Shown: positions 23,641 through 44,892 of the stretch, piece by piece
Position numbering within the stretch: position 1 is the stretch's first letter
Layout: each line of letters begins with the position of its first letter
Source: Argentina anserina
Taxonomy: Eukaryota; Streptophyta; Magnoliopsida; Rosales; Rosaceae
Length of the DNA: 64,000 nt
Direction: 5' to 3'
Assembly: GCF_933775445.1 (NCBI RefSeq)
Contig: NC_065877.1
Location: 31,434,001 to 31,498,000, forward strand
The notes under the pieces: generated by a model
Told to the model about the DNA's origin: nothing
Databases searched by the model: none
What the model saw: the letters and a program-made list of their open reading frames with translations, nothing else
Translations under genes and position numbers: made by a program

Positions 23641-23816
23641 TCAAAATTTGTCCACAATTATACCAAAGAGGTTTGCTAATCTACTGTATACGCTTATATC
23701 TCTCTACCCCATATATAAGCAAAGCTGAGGGTTGTCATTCTTGTATACGATTATAGCACTACCACATTCACAAAGAGCTGGCAATAAGAAAGAAGCAGGG
23801 AGACCTCAGCATGTGA

Positions 23817-25735
23817 AGATGGAGCCCTGGACCTTCTCATGAAGCCGAGGAAGCTCTTGAACTGAGATGTTCTCTGATGAAGTGACACTGCCCTTCCCCG
23901 ATGATTGCCCCATTTGTTTTGCAGCAATGTGGCTTAGCATATGGGCACTGGAAAATGGTTTTAGAATTCAGTGACAAGGAAGCAAAGGCTTTTCGGGTAG
24001 AACAAAAGAACTATACAAACAAAAGCAAAGATGATGAAAAGCTTTACGAATAATAGACAGTATTACATGAAATTTGTCAAAAAATCATTTTAGATTGATT
24101 ATCTAAAGGTTATTCGAACCAAGTCCAAAGTAAAGTGACTGAGAATTGAAAGCTTACACATAAGAAAGGGAGTGCATCAGGTTTTGCTAATCATCAGGAA
24201 AGGAAGCCAATTTCATCAAGCAAGACGTGATAGTGAGCTGGCCTGGAAGTTCCCTGTTATTAGAAAGCAAAGCAAAAGCTCAGGATTAAGTAGACATTCA
24301 AAGCTTGAGCATGAGAAAAAAAAATAAAAAAAATGTAAATAAATATATTTTTCAGGATAACCAGTTTTCAAGGAGAGTTGTCCCCCTTCCCCTTGAGAGT
24401 TAACTGCAGAAAAACCTTATGGTAATAGACTGAAAGATCTTCCCCTTGTTAGTTTCTTCTGATTCAGCAAAGTCCTTTCTCATTTGATTTTTAAAACAGT
24501 ATGGAGTGCAGAGTTACCAAGCTACATAATAGGTACTCGTAGGTTACATTCTAGAAGGTTGGGGAAGGAAGGACTTACAATAATGCCTGCCTGAGCACAC
24601 ATGTAGAAATCATAATACCTTGGATGCACTTTGGTGTCAACAACAGTCCCTAGAGAGAGATAGAGATAGATCAGGACAACTGGATAAATGATAAAAGAAA
24701 CTGAATTAAAAATCAGAAAGTAGAAGACTATTTCAATGTTGAGAAAAAGAAACAAATGAAATTGCACACCTATGATAGCAGGTGTCAAGGGTTTCAGACA
24801 ATTTTGATGAAGGGCTTTACTTAGTTCATATGTATCTAAAGGCGACACATATTTGATTGAAGAACCGCAAGTGCAAAAATGGATGACTCTTTTAGTCAGT
24901 GTCCATTTAGAATCAAAAATTAAATTCAAGGCACTGCAAAACAAAATAAATTTGTAGGACATACCTTTACCATTAGATCCAGTTCAATGTTCAGGACTTG
25001 AATAAACTAGGAAGCACTTCATCCATCCCTGAAATATATAATAAACAAACAAAAAAATTAAATAAAGTGCAGATATCAAATAAGGGGCTCAATCTTGACA
25101 GATATCAGATAGAGTGCAGAAACACACAAACATTTTCTGATGCAATTCAAACAAATAAGTTAATAAAGAAAGACTTGTGCTATTTTGAGCTTCAAGAATT
25201 TAAAAGTAAGCAACTAAGGAAAAGAAATTTGAGGAAATATAAAAACTTCCAATTTTGAATATTCAGCTCCTAGAAATATGCAACCAACAACACTCCTTCT
25301 TCAAAGTCAGTTAAAACGATAAACATACCAGACAACTCCTTGCGTGAAAATTATATCTAATTTCACTACATTGGGCAACAGAAGGCATCCACTTCTCCAT
25401 ACTAAACAAGATTCATTTCATATAGCTTTCAATACATGTTAAAGGACATACTAAGGAATTCAAGATGGGGTCGAGGGAGAGGGGGAATGCCTAGTTGCCC
25501 ACAATGAATTTACCACTGTGATGAGTTACAACAAAACTTGACTAACACCTTTCTGCAAATGTCTCCGTCTAGCAAAACTGTGAACCCAAGCTTGTTATCT
25601 CCCGATCATACGCTAAATTTTCACCACCGAGTTGGGAAGAATATGTTTAATAGTGCCTGTAAGCCCGTTTTCTGCCAATTCCCTTACCCTCAGCAGCTCT
25701 GTCGTCTACTCATAATAGCGTACCCTTAAACCATA
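23817..25735 (-). pseudogene. AGO4: AGO4-like copy C: truncated and decayed
   Basis: The minus strand holds a degenerate exon-2 block (about 25733-25545; compare copy A 19704-19499). After that only C-terminal PIWI pieces remain: about 25020-24970 (degenerate DGVSES...NIELDLMVK), 24655-24575 (VVDTKVHPRYYDFYMCAQAG), 24260-24160 (ASSLSRLA/HYHV-type exon with damage) and 23935-23817 (last exon, with an internal stop at PIC* and a deletion of about 27 bp). Everything between exon 2 and late PIWI is missing. It shares 3' UTR sequence with copy A, pointing to a tandem duplication followed by deletion. The order on the minus strand is C, A, (inverted MFS gene), B. Confidence 0.85.
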
Positions 25736-25739
25736 TTGA

Positions 25740-27869
25740 ATCAAAATGAAAGAAATCACATCTTGGCAAGAAAATCATATTGAATCAGCACAAATTTTGC
25801 ATATCCTGAGATTCTGAAAATGATCATGATCCATGCAGTTAGTCACACGCTACAAATGTCCTATCCTTATGCAGTTAGATGTTGTAATACCATCTGATTA
25901 TCACAGAACTAGTCTCCATTGATTAGAAATTCTTTCTAAAGTTTTCCAAATATACAAGATATGTAAACCTCAGTAGAACTTGATTGCGCTTCTCAGCTTC
26001 TCAGTATAAAATCCATAACAATATGAAGGAGAAGCAAGAACACAGAAACGAACCAAAGCATATAATTGAGCAACTTAGCAGTAACAAGTCTGAGCAAGCA
26101 GCAAGCAAAACACAGAAACGCTACCATCGTACCGCCGGTTTAGCTTTTCCCAACATTCCGAACCCGAATTTAACAATGTGGGCATGACCCAACAGACCCC
26201 GGTTTATATCACAGGGATTGTATTGTTCAACGGGGGCGAACTCAAGGTGGTCTGGGCCTCCGGGCTAAGCGAAATCGACGAGAATGGGACTAGGCCCACA
26301 CTATTTACAATAAATAAACAAATAAATAATTGTCAACACGGCACTTTAATTTGGAGGAGGAAATGAGCTTCTAAATCATCGTTTTTGCTACCATACAACT
26401 CCTAAATAACATGAAATCTCGATGCATCATGATGATCAAAGGGGTACCATTATTTAGGAGATGATGACTTGCTTCTTTTCAAAAACCGAAGAGTACAAAT
26501 TGTTCAACGGTATAAGACGAGGCTCTTCTTTTTCGTTTCTTTTTTAATTCTTATTGGCGATGACATACTTTCATTGGCTCTGGCTCTACTATGAGGGAAT
26601 CAACGATGGCTTATCAAGTATTAACCATTTATGTCGTGTGAGGTAGGGTTTACGCCCAAGCAATCCATCTCGACTCACTGCCACAGGAGCTGCGTTGGTG
26701 GAGTGATAATAAATTAATAATGCCGGCCAGTAAATAGTTGACTTAATTGACAAGTAAGGAGTGATACAAGAAGCGAACCTTAATTTCCTATTGTCATGGA
26801 AAACTCGCTTTTGTAGTGCATACCCTAAGCAGGGAGGAAGTAGAGGAAGTCCGAGGAACTATAAAATAAAATCAGACAGAGAGAAACAAAAAAATCTAGA
26901 GTAACTTCACAAATATACAGATATTTAGAATGGCAAGATGCTAGTTTGTATATTCATATATGTTCCCTCTTATATATGTTACAAAGTACTGCTAGGTCTG
27001 AATCTCTATCCATTTCCTCCCGCACATACCCAAAGGGGTAGCTCAAACCTTCGCTAGCTTGAACATTGAATAATAAGCTAATTTCAGCATCGGAGCTAGT
27101 TTACCACATACATTGAGCATTTGAGCTTACTGAAAATAAAAAATGGTTGAAGAATGTGATAACTACTCAGATCTGTAGTTTAAGTAGCTGCTTTTTCTAC
27201 GCGCCAACTATAGCTAATTGATTGATGCAGATTAAGAAAGCTCCTTTCAACTCGAGCCTCATTTTGATAATGAAATGCTCAAATTTAAGTTGTAACTAGT
27301 AGTTTCCAAGATGCAGTACTCTTTCAATCGAAAAAAATGATGCAGTCTTTCAGCTCGACATCCATTAGCTTCATAATAGTTTATAATTGAGAGAGTAAGA
27401 ATGATTGATAATATTCCTTCCTCTTCTTCTTCTTCTACTTCTCTTATGAATGTGACAAGTTGAAACCTTTTTTTCTCGATAAATCTGATCGAACCTATGG
27501 CTCTTTGTTAATGTGGCTATGTTTTTTTGGCCGGCTATATAATACTGCCTATACAAATCGGCGCTCCTTTGCTTATCATATGTAACATGAAAATTACAAT
27601 ATTTTCAGACTGTATAAGTCCCAGCAAACGTAGTATGTTGGTCCCAACGAGTTCTGGGTGCGACATGCAATTTCTTTTATCATGATATGAAAAAATGGTC
27701 TAAGTGCCAACAAAAGAATTTTTCTTCATCTCTTCCCCAAATGAAGAAATTGATCGATCTTTTCCATCTTCTTAAAGCTGAATTGGACGGCCTCAATGCC
27801 TCATGCATCCATGTTAATTAATTAGTGAAGTCATGCATGCAAATACAAACTTAGCCAGGAGAGAAGACT
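25740..27869. other. Intergenic region upstream of AGO4-like copy C
   Basis: AT-rich with many short A/T runs. A locally GC-richer piece at 26110-26300 is open on the plus strand for about 60 residues but matches nothing I know. No transposon termini, tRNA or long repeat was found by eye. Confidence 0.4.
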
Positions 27870-28047
27870 CACTTTCAAAGCGTAGAAACCTTTATTAAAT
27901 ATCTTCATTTCCAGGAGAAGATTTCATACATAGAATTACAAAACACGTGTACATAGTAGATACATTTAACATGGATACCAAATTAATTAAGCATAAAATC
28001 AACCACAAGACAAACAACCTTTTAAAGTATTCTGCAACTTATATACA

Positions 28048-28068
28048 GAGCTCAGGAGGGATAGAAGG
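28048..28068 (-). promoter_or_regulatory. 3' (cleavable) miR390 target site of TAS3
   Basis: The complement reads GAGCTCAGGAGGGATAGAAG, matching miR390 at positions 2-17 without a break. Pairing fails only towards the miRNA 3' end, as in known TAS3 3' sites, which supports slicing here. Confidence 0.9.
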
Positions 28069-28161
28069 GGGAGAAGAACTACCACGAAGACGAAACGAAT
28101 GGTTGCATGTTTAGGTTTCTAAAGGAGCACGAGCGTGATCTACACTTGAAGCCGACCATTC

Positions 28162-28182
28162 TCGGGCTTGCAAGGTCAAGAA
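28162..28182 (-). ncRNA. tasiR-ARF (21-nt small RNA)
   Basis: The core TTCTTGACCTTGCAAG is shared with the tasiR-ARF conserved across land plants (T to C at position 13 relative to the common form). It targets the conserved AGGTCAAGAA-type sites in ARF2/3/4 mRNAs by family knowledge. Confidence 0.92.
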
Positions 28183-28237
28183 AACTCGAACATTCTTCGT
28201 GGAGTTCAGAAAAGAAAAGAAAGCGTATAACAAGAAT

Positions 28238-28258
28238 AAGCTCAGGAGAGATATCGCC
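28238..28258 (-). promoter_or_regulatory. 5' miR390 target site of TAS3
   Basis: Complementary to miR390 over 21 nt apart from a G:U wobble at miRNA position 12 and a mismatch at position 17. In other plants the 5' site is bound by AGO7 but poorly cut, because of central mispairing; here positions 10-11 are paired, so it might also be sliced. Confidence 0.88.
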
Positions 28259-28265
28259 ATGACTT

Positions 28266-28343
28266 CTAATTCCATCCGTTCATTACTACTGTAACTATAT
28301 GCCTCTCTTTCACCATGAACAAGAGTCGCACCATGAGAGCCAT
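28266..28343 (-). CDS. Short ORF ending 7 nt upstream of the 5' miR390 site of TAS3
   Basis: A 25-codon ORF starts MALMVRLLFM and ends MNGWN-stop. The stop codon is at 28268-28266 and the 5' miR390 site starts at 28258, leaving 7 nt between them. Known TAS3 transcripts carry a short ORF that stops just before the 5' miR390 site, where the AGO7-miR390-SGS3 complex stalls ribosomes. The peptide sequence is not conserved among plants, so its position is likely what matters. A second overlapping frame (ATG at about 28277) encodes a 54-residue hydrophobic peptide that reads through the site; I regard it as less likely. Confidence 0.65.
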   Translation of the reverse strand: MALMVRLLFMVKERHIVTVVMNGWN

Positions 28344-28469
28344 GGCAGGACCCGAAGCAAGAGAATCTGCAGAGAAGATGAGGAGGCTAGGCTAGGAAAG
28401 AGAAGGAGGGGAGATATCAATAGTGAGGTTGGCTACCAGTAGTGCTGGTTAAACAGAGTAGGGGATGGA

Positions 28470-28490
28470 GGTAGCTATATATAACGAGGA
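28470..28490 (-). promoter_or_regulatory. TATA box of TAS3
   Basis: TATATATA on the minus strand at about 28484-28477, roughly 30 bp before the assumed transcription start and 140 bp upstream of the short ORF. Confidence 0.6.
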
Positions 28491-28499
28491 ATGGCCACA

Positions 28500-37905
<9,406 letters not shown>

Positions 37906-39625
37906 AGTCAACCAGTATTATTGAATGACTTTTGCTTCTTCTTTCTTTAGGTGAAGAAGAGTCCTAGGATCTACTGTAGAATAAACAGGAAAAGTGATGA
38001 GTTCCTAGTACGCATTTCAGAGTCTGGAATTATTCTTTTTTCTTTAATGAAATAAATAAATCATCCTACATAATAGCACTTTAGTGTGCTTTTGAGTGTT
38101 ACAACCCCTTTTTCGTTATATCTCTCATTCAACCCTCTCCACTTTTCCATTTTGTTCCAAACTTTAGTTCTCCTGTCCTTTTCTTTCCAGTTTGTTACTA
38201 AGATCGATCGCAACAAATGTGATTGTGGTTCTAGATATGTCCAGAATGGTTCTTGAAATTTATAGTTATCTCGAATTAAAATGTAATATTGGCTATCCCC
38301 AGATAGTTTTGTTCATATGATACTACAAATCAAGATTGCAGCCCTCTTCTTCTCCGCGTGCAGTTATCTAGAAATGCAGAATGCCTAACCATGACTCCTG
38401 ATTGGGTAATCAGGACTTGGGAGTGCATGATGGTTAGCCCAAAAATTTCTTCTGAGAATCCTCTTTTTAATTAACTATTATGGCTAGTGTACTGATGCTG
38501 AATTGAGTGTTCATATTAGTATGTCAATATTCACCAATATGGATTCAAACCTTTCTATGAGAGTTCAGCTTGTATACCATGTTTCACTGTAATTATAATA
38601 ATAATGATAAACTTCCGCTTGTAGTTCTATGCAGTATTTATTCTTTGTGTTGGAACAATTTTTGTATTATCAAATGCTTTCTTTGCTTAGGGATTTATTC
38701 AGATTTGTCTAATACTTCGAAGGCAAACAATACGAATCAAATAGGGTAGTTTGTGAATCAGAAAAGGCATGTCGGCAATGATTAATTTAAGTTCAAGAAG
38801 CGAACTACTTGAAGAAAGATTGAAGGTGTGTTTGACAATGAAAACACTAGTGGCAGGAGTGCTTACGGAGACCTACATTCCCAAACATGTCCACATTTAA
38901 ACTAGCAAGACCTAATCTTTATATCAATATCATGATGATGGTAGATGTGGTACTGTCTAACTAATCCATTTTAATTTTGTGGATGAAGGTCAACTTGGTT
39001 ATCTTATAAGGTTGAAGGTGGTCAGGTTTAATTTTCTTTTTCTTGTCTAAGTTTTTGGTTTCTACAAAGCTGGTAAAGTTTATCTGCAATGACATAGATC
39101 AGCAAATAACTATTGGGAATGTCTGCCCTTAACTTCAATTAACTTTACTTTAAGGCTACCTAATTAAGCTTTTTTTAGATGTTCTTTTGTGTTTGTTTGT
39201 CACCCAGATCTACCTTAGATACTTTAATCTAAAAAAATAAAAATATTAGAAGGATCTTCCTTAGATACTGAGATCACAGTTTTGCTTGAATTACTGACTA
39301 ACAAATAATAAAAATTAGAAAGAAAAGTGGTTTGATCTTCCTACGTTTTTCTGTTCTTTGCTGTTTGTAGACTTCTGAGATCGTCCACTCACACAAGATG
39401 AATCCTTTGTGTGGACGTTTAAGGTACTCTTATATTGTAGTCTTATGGATTTACCATTTCGAATTAGAGCATGTTCTGGGAATAAAAATTGGCTATCATA
39501 TTTGGTCAGATAACTTGAGAGAAAGAAACAACCCGCGACAATGCAACGAATCGAAAGCTTTTAAGGGTTTTTTGGGGTTACTTTCCTAGTCTAAAGAAAA
39601 AAAAAAGAGGAACCTTGCTCATTCA
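37906..39625. other. 3' UTR of the phosphatase gene and intergenic DNA
   Basis: AT-rich sequence after the phosphatase stop; the 3' UTR probably ends within about 150-200 bp (AATAAATAAATC near 38052). No further coding or repeats recognised up to the fold-back element. Confidence 0.4.
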
Positions 39626-39634
39626 TTTCGTAAA

Positions 39635-40835
39635 GAGTTTTTTTCACCAACAGTCCCTCAACTCTGGTGTACCTACCAATGTGATACCTCAACTCTTAAT
39701 CGTACCAATGTGATACCCAGACTCTAGTATTGCTATCATTGAAGTACTTCCGTTAGTTTTTTTTAACTTTTCCGTTATCTTGGTGACGTGACAGTTACGT
39801 GAGGCCCACAAAGAGGGTTAAAAGACAAAATTAACCTCATCTGAGAGGAGCAATATTTTTCCCGCCCTTTACCTTGAGAAAGACACCCAACAATTCCAAT
39901 TTTGGCGCCAATTTTCCCTCCCTACTCCTTAATTTGTGTCTCTTATCTAAACTAAAGAACTACCGCCAACCAGTCGACCACAATCTGATAAAACCTAGAT
40001 CAATCTCATTTTCTATTTTTACCCTAGCACTTGTTAAACTAACAGAATAAATATAAAAATTTATATGGAACATCTCATTTCCACAATCTCATAAGAATAT
40101 AAAAACACATAACTTAACGAAATTCAAATACATGTTTAAGTACCATTAGTTGCCACATTTTATGTTGATCTGCCATGATTTTTGCTTGTAAGAACTTTTA
40201 AGTACCATTAGTACAATGCTTTATCTGCTGGTATTATTCCCTCTGGCTTAACGAAATTCAACTACATGTACCATTAGTTCTTACAAGTAAAAATCATGGC
40301 AGATCAACATAAAAGGTGGCAACTAATGGTACTTAAACATGTATTTGAATTTCGTTAAGTTATGTGTTTTTATTCTTATGAGATTGTGGAAATGAGATGT
40401 TCCATATAAATTTCTATATTTATTCTGTTAGTTTAACAAGTGCTAGGGTAAAAATAGAAAATGAGATTGATCTAGGTTTTATCAGATTGTGGTCGACTGG
40501 TTGGCGGTAGTTCTTTAGTTTAGATAAGAGACACAAATTAAGGAGTAGGGAGGGAAAATTGGCGCCAAAATTGGAATTGTTGGGTGTCTTTCTCAAGGTA
40601 AAGGGCGGGAAAAACATTGCTCCTCTCAGATGAGGTTAATTTTGTCTTTTAACCCTCTTTGTGGGCCTCACGTAACTGCCACGTCACCAAGATAACAGAA
40701 AAGTTAAAAAAAACTAACGGAAGTACTTCAATGATAGCAATACTAGAGTCTGGGTATCACATTGGTACGATTAAGAGTTGAGGTATTACATTGGTAGGTA
40801 CACCAGAATTGAGGGACTGTTGGTGAAAAAAACTC
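39635..40835. mobile_element. Fold-back element with about 560-bp inverted arms, Mutator-like 9-bp TSD
   Basis: The termini are GAGTTTTTTTCACCAACAGT at 39635 and its inverse at 40835, flanked by a perfect 9-bp duplication TTTCGTAAA (39626-39634 and 40836-40844). The arms 39635-40196 and 40276-40835 are almost identical inverted repeats. Each contains TTGGCGCCAA and CAGTCGACCAC segments; about 80 bp of unique spacer lies between them. There is no coding capacity. A 9-bp duplication with very long terminal inverted repeats fits a non-autonomous Mutator-like (MULE) element; the near-identity of the arms implies a recent insertion or arm conversion. Confidence 0.93.
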
Positions 40836-40844
40836 TTTCGTAAA

Positions 40845-42064
40845 TGAAACAACTCAAATTGTGATTATGTATACATTTCAACGAGATAACGACCTTCGGA
40901 TGATTTTAGAAGTTTCAACATGTTTTAAAAACGTGGTACAATTGCGTGGATGATTGCAAATTCTACATTTGTGTCGATGATTTTCCATAGTTAAGAACTC
41001 CAGATTGCACGCTGCATATCATTATCCGGGCAGCTTTCACCCCAGGTCCCATAAACTATAAAAATAGATTTATTCCTAGATCATAACTCAAATTGTCAAT
41101 GTAATTATCAAGTCAAAAGGCATTGTTTTCATCTCGGTTGGCCACATCCTTGTATCATTATAGTGTCAACTTGAACCCCTCTTTTCCCACCCTGAAAGCA
41201 ACACATTTTTTATTTTTATTTTATATTCCTCTTCTTGTGCCTTTGATTGATATAGAATTGAACCCTCGAAGAAATTTTAGCTTCATCATGTCGGCATGTG
41301 GCTGCTGCCGAATGGCTTCAACGTTACAACGTATAACAGGGGTTTGTTTTTATAAGTTCGACAAGTTTGAGTTAATACATATAACCGCATAGATTCGCAC
41401 CAATGGTTTTGGTTCAGATTTCCATTTTTACTATATGTTTCGATCAAATTTTCTAATTTCCACCGTCTAGTATCTAGATACTATTATATAGATCATCTCT
41501 GTAAAATTTCAGCAAATTTGGTGATCGTTAAGGCCCTTAAAATCGAAAAACAAATGGACGGACTGAATTCTGTCAAACATGAACCGTTCATGTTTTGACA
41601 GAAAAAACAATTTTGAGTGCCTTAACGATCACCAAATTGGATGAAATTTTACAGAGATGATCTACATAATATTATTTAAATACTAGACGGTGGTGATGAG
41701 GAAATTCGATTAAAAAGTGGTGCAAAAATAAAATCCGCACCAAAACCATTTTTACGGACCTCCTTGGCCAAGAAACCCTGTATATAACCGATCTCATATA
41801 TAACTAACAGAATCTAGTTAAACATAGTTGGGTTATGAGTTATGACCATTGCTTAGAGATCTGCAACACATTATTTTATACAGCAAATTTCTCATGTCAT
41901 ACCATATATTACTATAAAAACCTTGGTAAATCACTCTAAAATTCCACAAACTGAAGAAGTCACACGATATAGTAGTACAGCCTGAAATCTACTTCAAGCA
42001 AACACTTTGCCGACACATTCACACACCCATTAAATTATAGCTATAGAGAGATTAAGTTTTGCTC
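40845..42064. other. Intergenic DNA between the fold-back element and ACC oxidase
   Basis: AT-rich, with one inverted-repeat element at 41402-41750 (listed separately) and the 3' UTR of the ACC oxidase gene on the minus strand just below 42065. A short plus-strand frame at 41123-41392 matches no known protein. Confidence 0.4.
41402..41750. mobile_element. Inverted-repeat MITE-like element
   Basis: The arm AATGGTTTTGG...CACCGTCTAGTAT...GATCATCTCTGTAAAATTTC...TTGGTGATCGTTAAGG (from 41402) is repeated in inverse orientation ending at 41750. The centre near 41570-41602 is a palindrome with CATGAACCGTTCATG. The arms are imperfect, so it is older than the fold-back at 39635. I could not fix target duplications. 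Confidence 0.75.
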
Positions 42065-43461
<1,397 letters not shown>

Positions 43462-43492
43462 TTAATGGAGAGTAGAGTTTGATGTATGGGAT

Positions 43493-43500
43493 ATTTATAG
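43493..43500 (-). promoter_or_regulatory. TATA box of the ACC oxidase gene
   Basis: CTATAAATAT on the minus strand, about 95 bp upstream of the start codon at 43398. A CT/GA microsatellite (about 43413-43440) lies between the two in the presumed leader. Confidence 0.75.
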
Positions 43501-43885
43501 GGGATTTAGGCTGCCACGTACTGTGGAGTACTATCAAGTTGCAGATATATAATTAAGTTGGGAAAATCCTATCCAGTGCTAGTGCTGCAGTAGCATTTTC
43601 CTCCGCACATTACCCTCACTCCAAGTGCATGTTATGACACCCTCTATCACCACACACAATTGTGTATATGTCATACATTGCTGCACAACAGATGAGCCCA
43701 TTAAGTTTCCGTGAGAACACAAACAATTATAAAAGTGGTCCTGTTCTTGGGGGTAAAAACAAAATGATGCCTTTCAAAACACCAGTGGCGGATCCAGAAA
43801 AATTGGTCAGCCAAGGCAAAGAAAAATTTTCTTGTCACTTGAAAATATGATCTAACTTATTGAAAAAATTACAGTACCGAAATTA

Positions 43886-44281
43886 CTTGTGTCCATACTG
43901 GTATGGATGCACACGTCCATACCCTATCTTATTTTAATACTTTTAGTAGTGTGATTTTATAATGTTAACCGTTCAAAAGTTTAATGGTTTAATAAATATC
44001 ATCTATGTGTAAAATATAAATTGAAACAAAAATCGTTTGGTAAGTTGTTTACATCAAACAAATGAACAATACTTGTAAAAGTTAGTAGTCTCATAATCAA
44101 CCGTCTGTTTATTTGATACAATCGGCTAAGCAAACAATATTTGTTTACATTGATTTTTTACAGAAGTGATTTTTATTGATTAACAAAACTTTTAAACGGT
44201 TAAGATTTTTTATTCACACTACCATATGTATAAAAATAAGAGGAGTTTGGACGCATACGTCCATACTGGAATGGATATAAG
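43886..44281. mobile_element. MITE with inverted ends, TA-flanked
   Basis: The left end CTTGTGTCCATACTGGTATGG and the inverted right end CTTATATCCATTCCAGTATGG match at most positions, and the repeat continues inward (GTGTGA...TTAACCGTT). TA dinucleotides flank both ends (43884-43885 and 44282-44283). The element is about 396 bp with no coding. The superfamily is uncertain: the TA flank suggests Tc1/mariner, but the termini are not the Stowaway consensus. Confidence 0.7.
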
Positions 44282-44892
44282 TATTTTCCATGGATATAAT
44301 AACATTTTAGAATTTATTGTTTACATGTCTAAATTATAAAAATAATTCAATAAATTCAATCAAAGTTATCAAAATGACACAACATCTCAGGCAAACTAAT
44401 TTACATTTCATATGAATAAGTTTATTGAATCAAGAACAACAAAAATTATTTTTACATCCTATTTGGGGGAGATGGGAGAACCTTATTCAACTATGGGTGA
44501 ACCCTTTTCAACTTGGTTTTGGGGTTTGGGTCTCTGAAAGATCAAGGCGTATAGAAACCTTGTTAGACTATTGGCCTATCAGACTTGATTGATATTTGAT
44601 TTGAGGAGTTGACCAGTCGTGCGGACAACTTGCATCTTTTATACAAGAAACGACGTCGTTTTGGGTTGCAGATTGGAAAAAAAAATAACATACTACCTCT
44701 GTAAATCGTATTCTTCCTCTAACCTTCACCAGATTTTGCTCTTTTTACATGGCCTTTCTTAGGAAAAAATTTACACTCCAAGCCTAGAGTCAAGAACCCA
44801 GCCTAGGCAGTTAGCTTGCCCATGAATGAATCTGCCCATGCAAAACACTATAGTGATCTCCTGTGCAAGAAATGAGTTAGGTTTAGAATCTA

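Larger units (their letters stand above)
27870..28455 (-). ncRNA. TAS3: TAS3 trans-acting siRNA precursor (tasiR-ARF)
   Basis: The minus strand shows the canonical TAS3 architecture. A 5' miR390 complementary site is at 28258-28238. Its complement begins AAGCTCAGGAGAGATATCGC and differs from miR390 at positions 12 (a G:U wobble) and 17. A tasiR-ARF is at 28182-28162, with the diagnostic core TTCTTGACCTTGCAAG. A 3' miR390 site is at 28068-28048, whose complement contains AGCTCAGGAGGGATAG. The expected cleavage in the 3' site falls between 28058 and 28057; the tasiR-ARF sits within 1 nt of the sixth 21-nt register from that cut. By family, miR390-AGO7 cleaves the 3' site, SGS3/RDR6/DCL4 make 21-nt siRNAs, and tasiR-ARF represses ARF2/3/4. 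There is one tasiR-ARF copy, so it is the short type. A TATA box lies upstream and AATAAA (27896-27891) downstream. Transcript ends are estimates. Confidence 0.93.
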
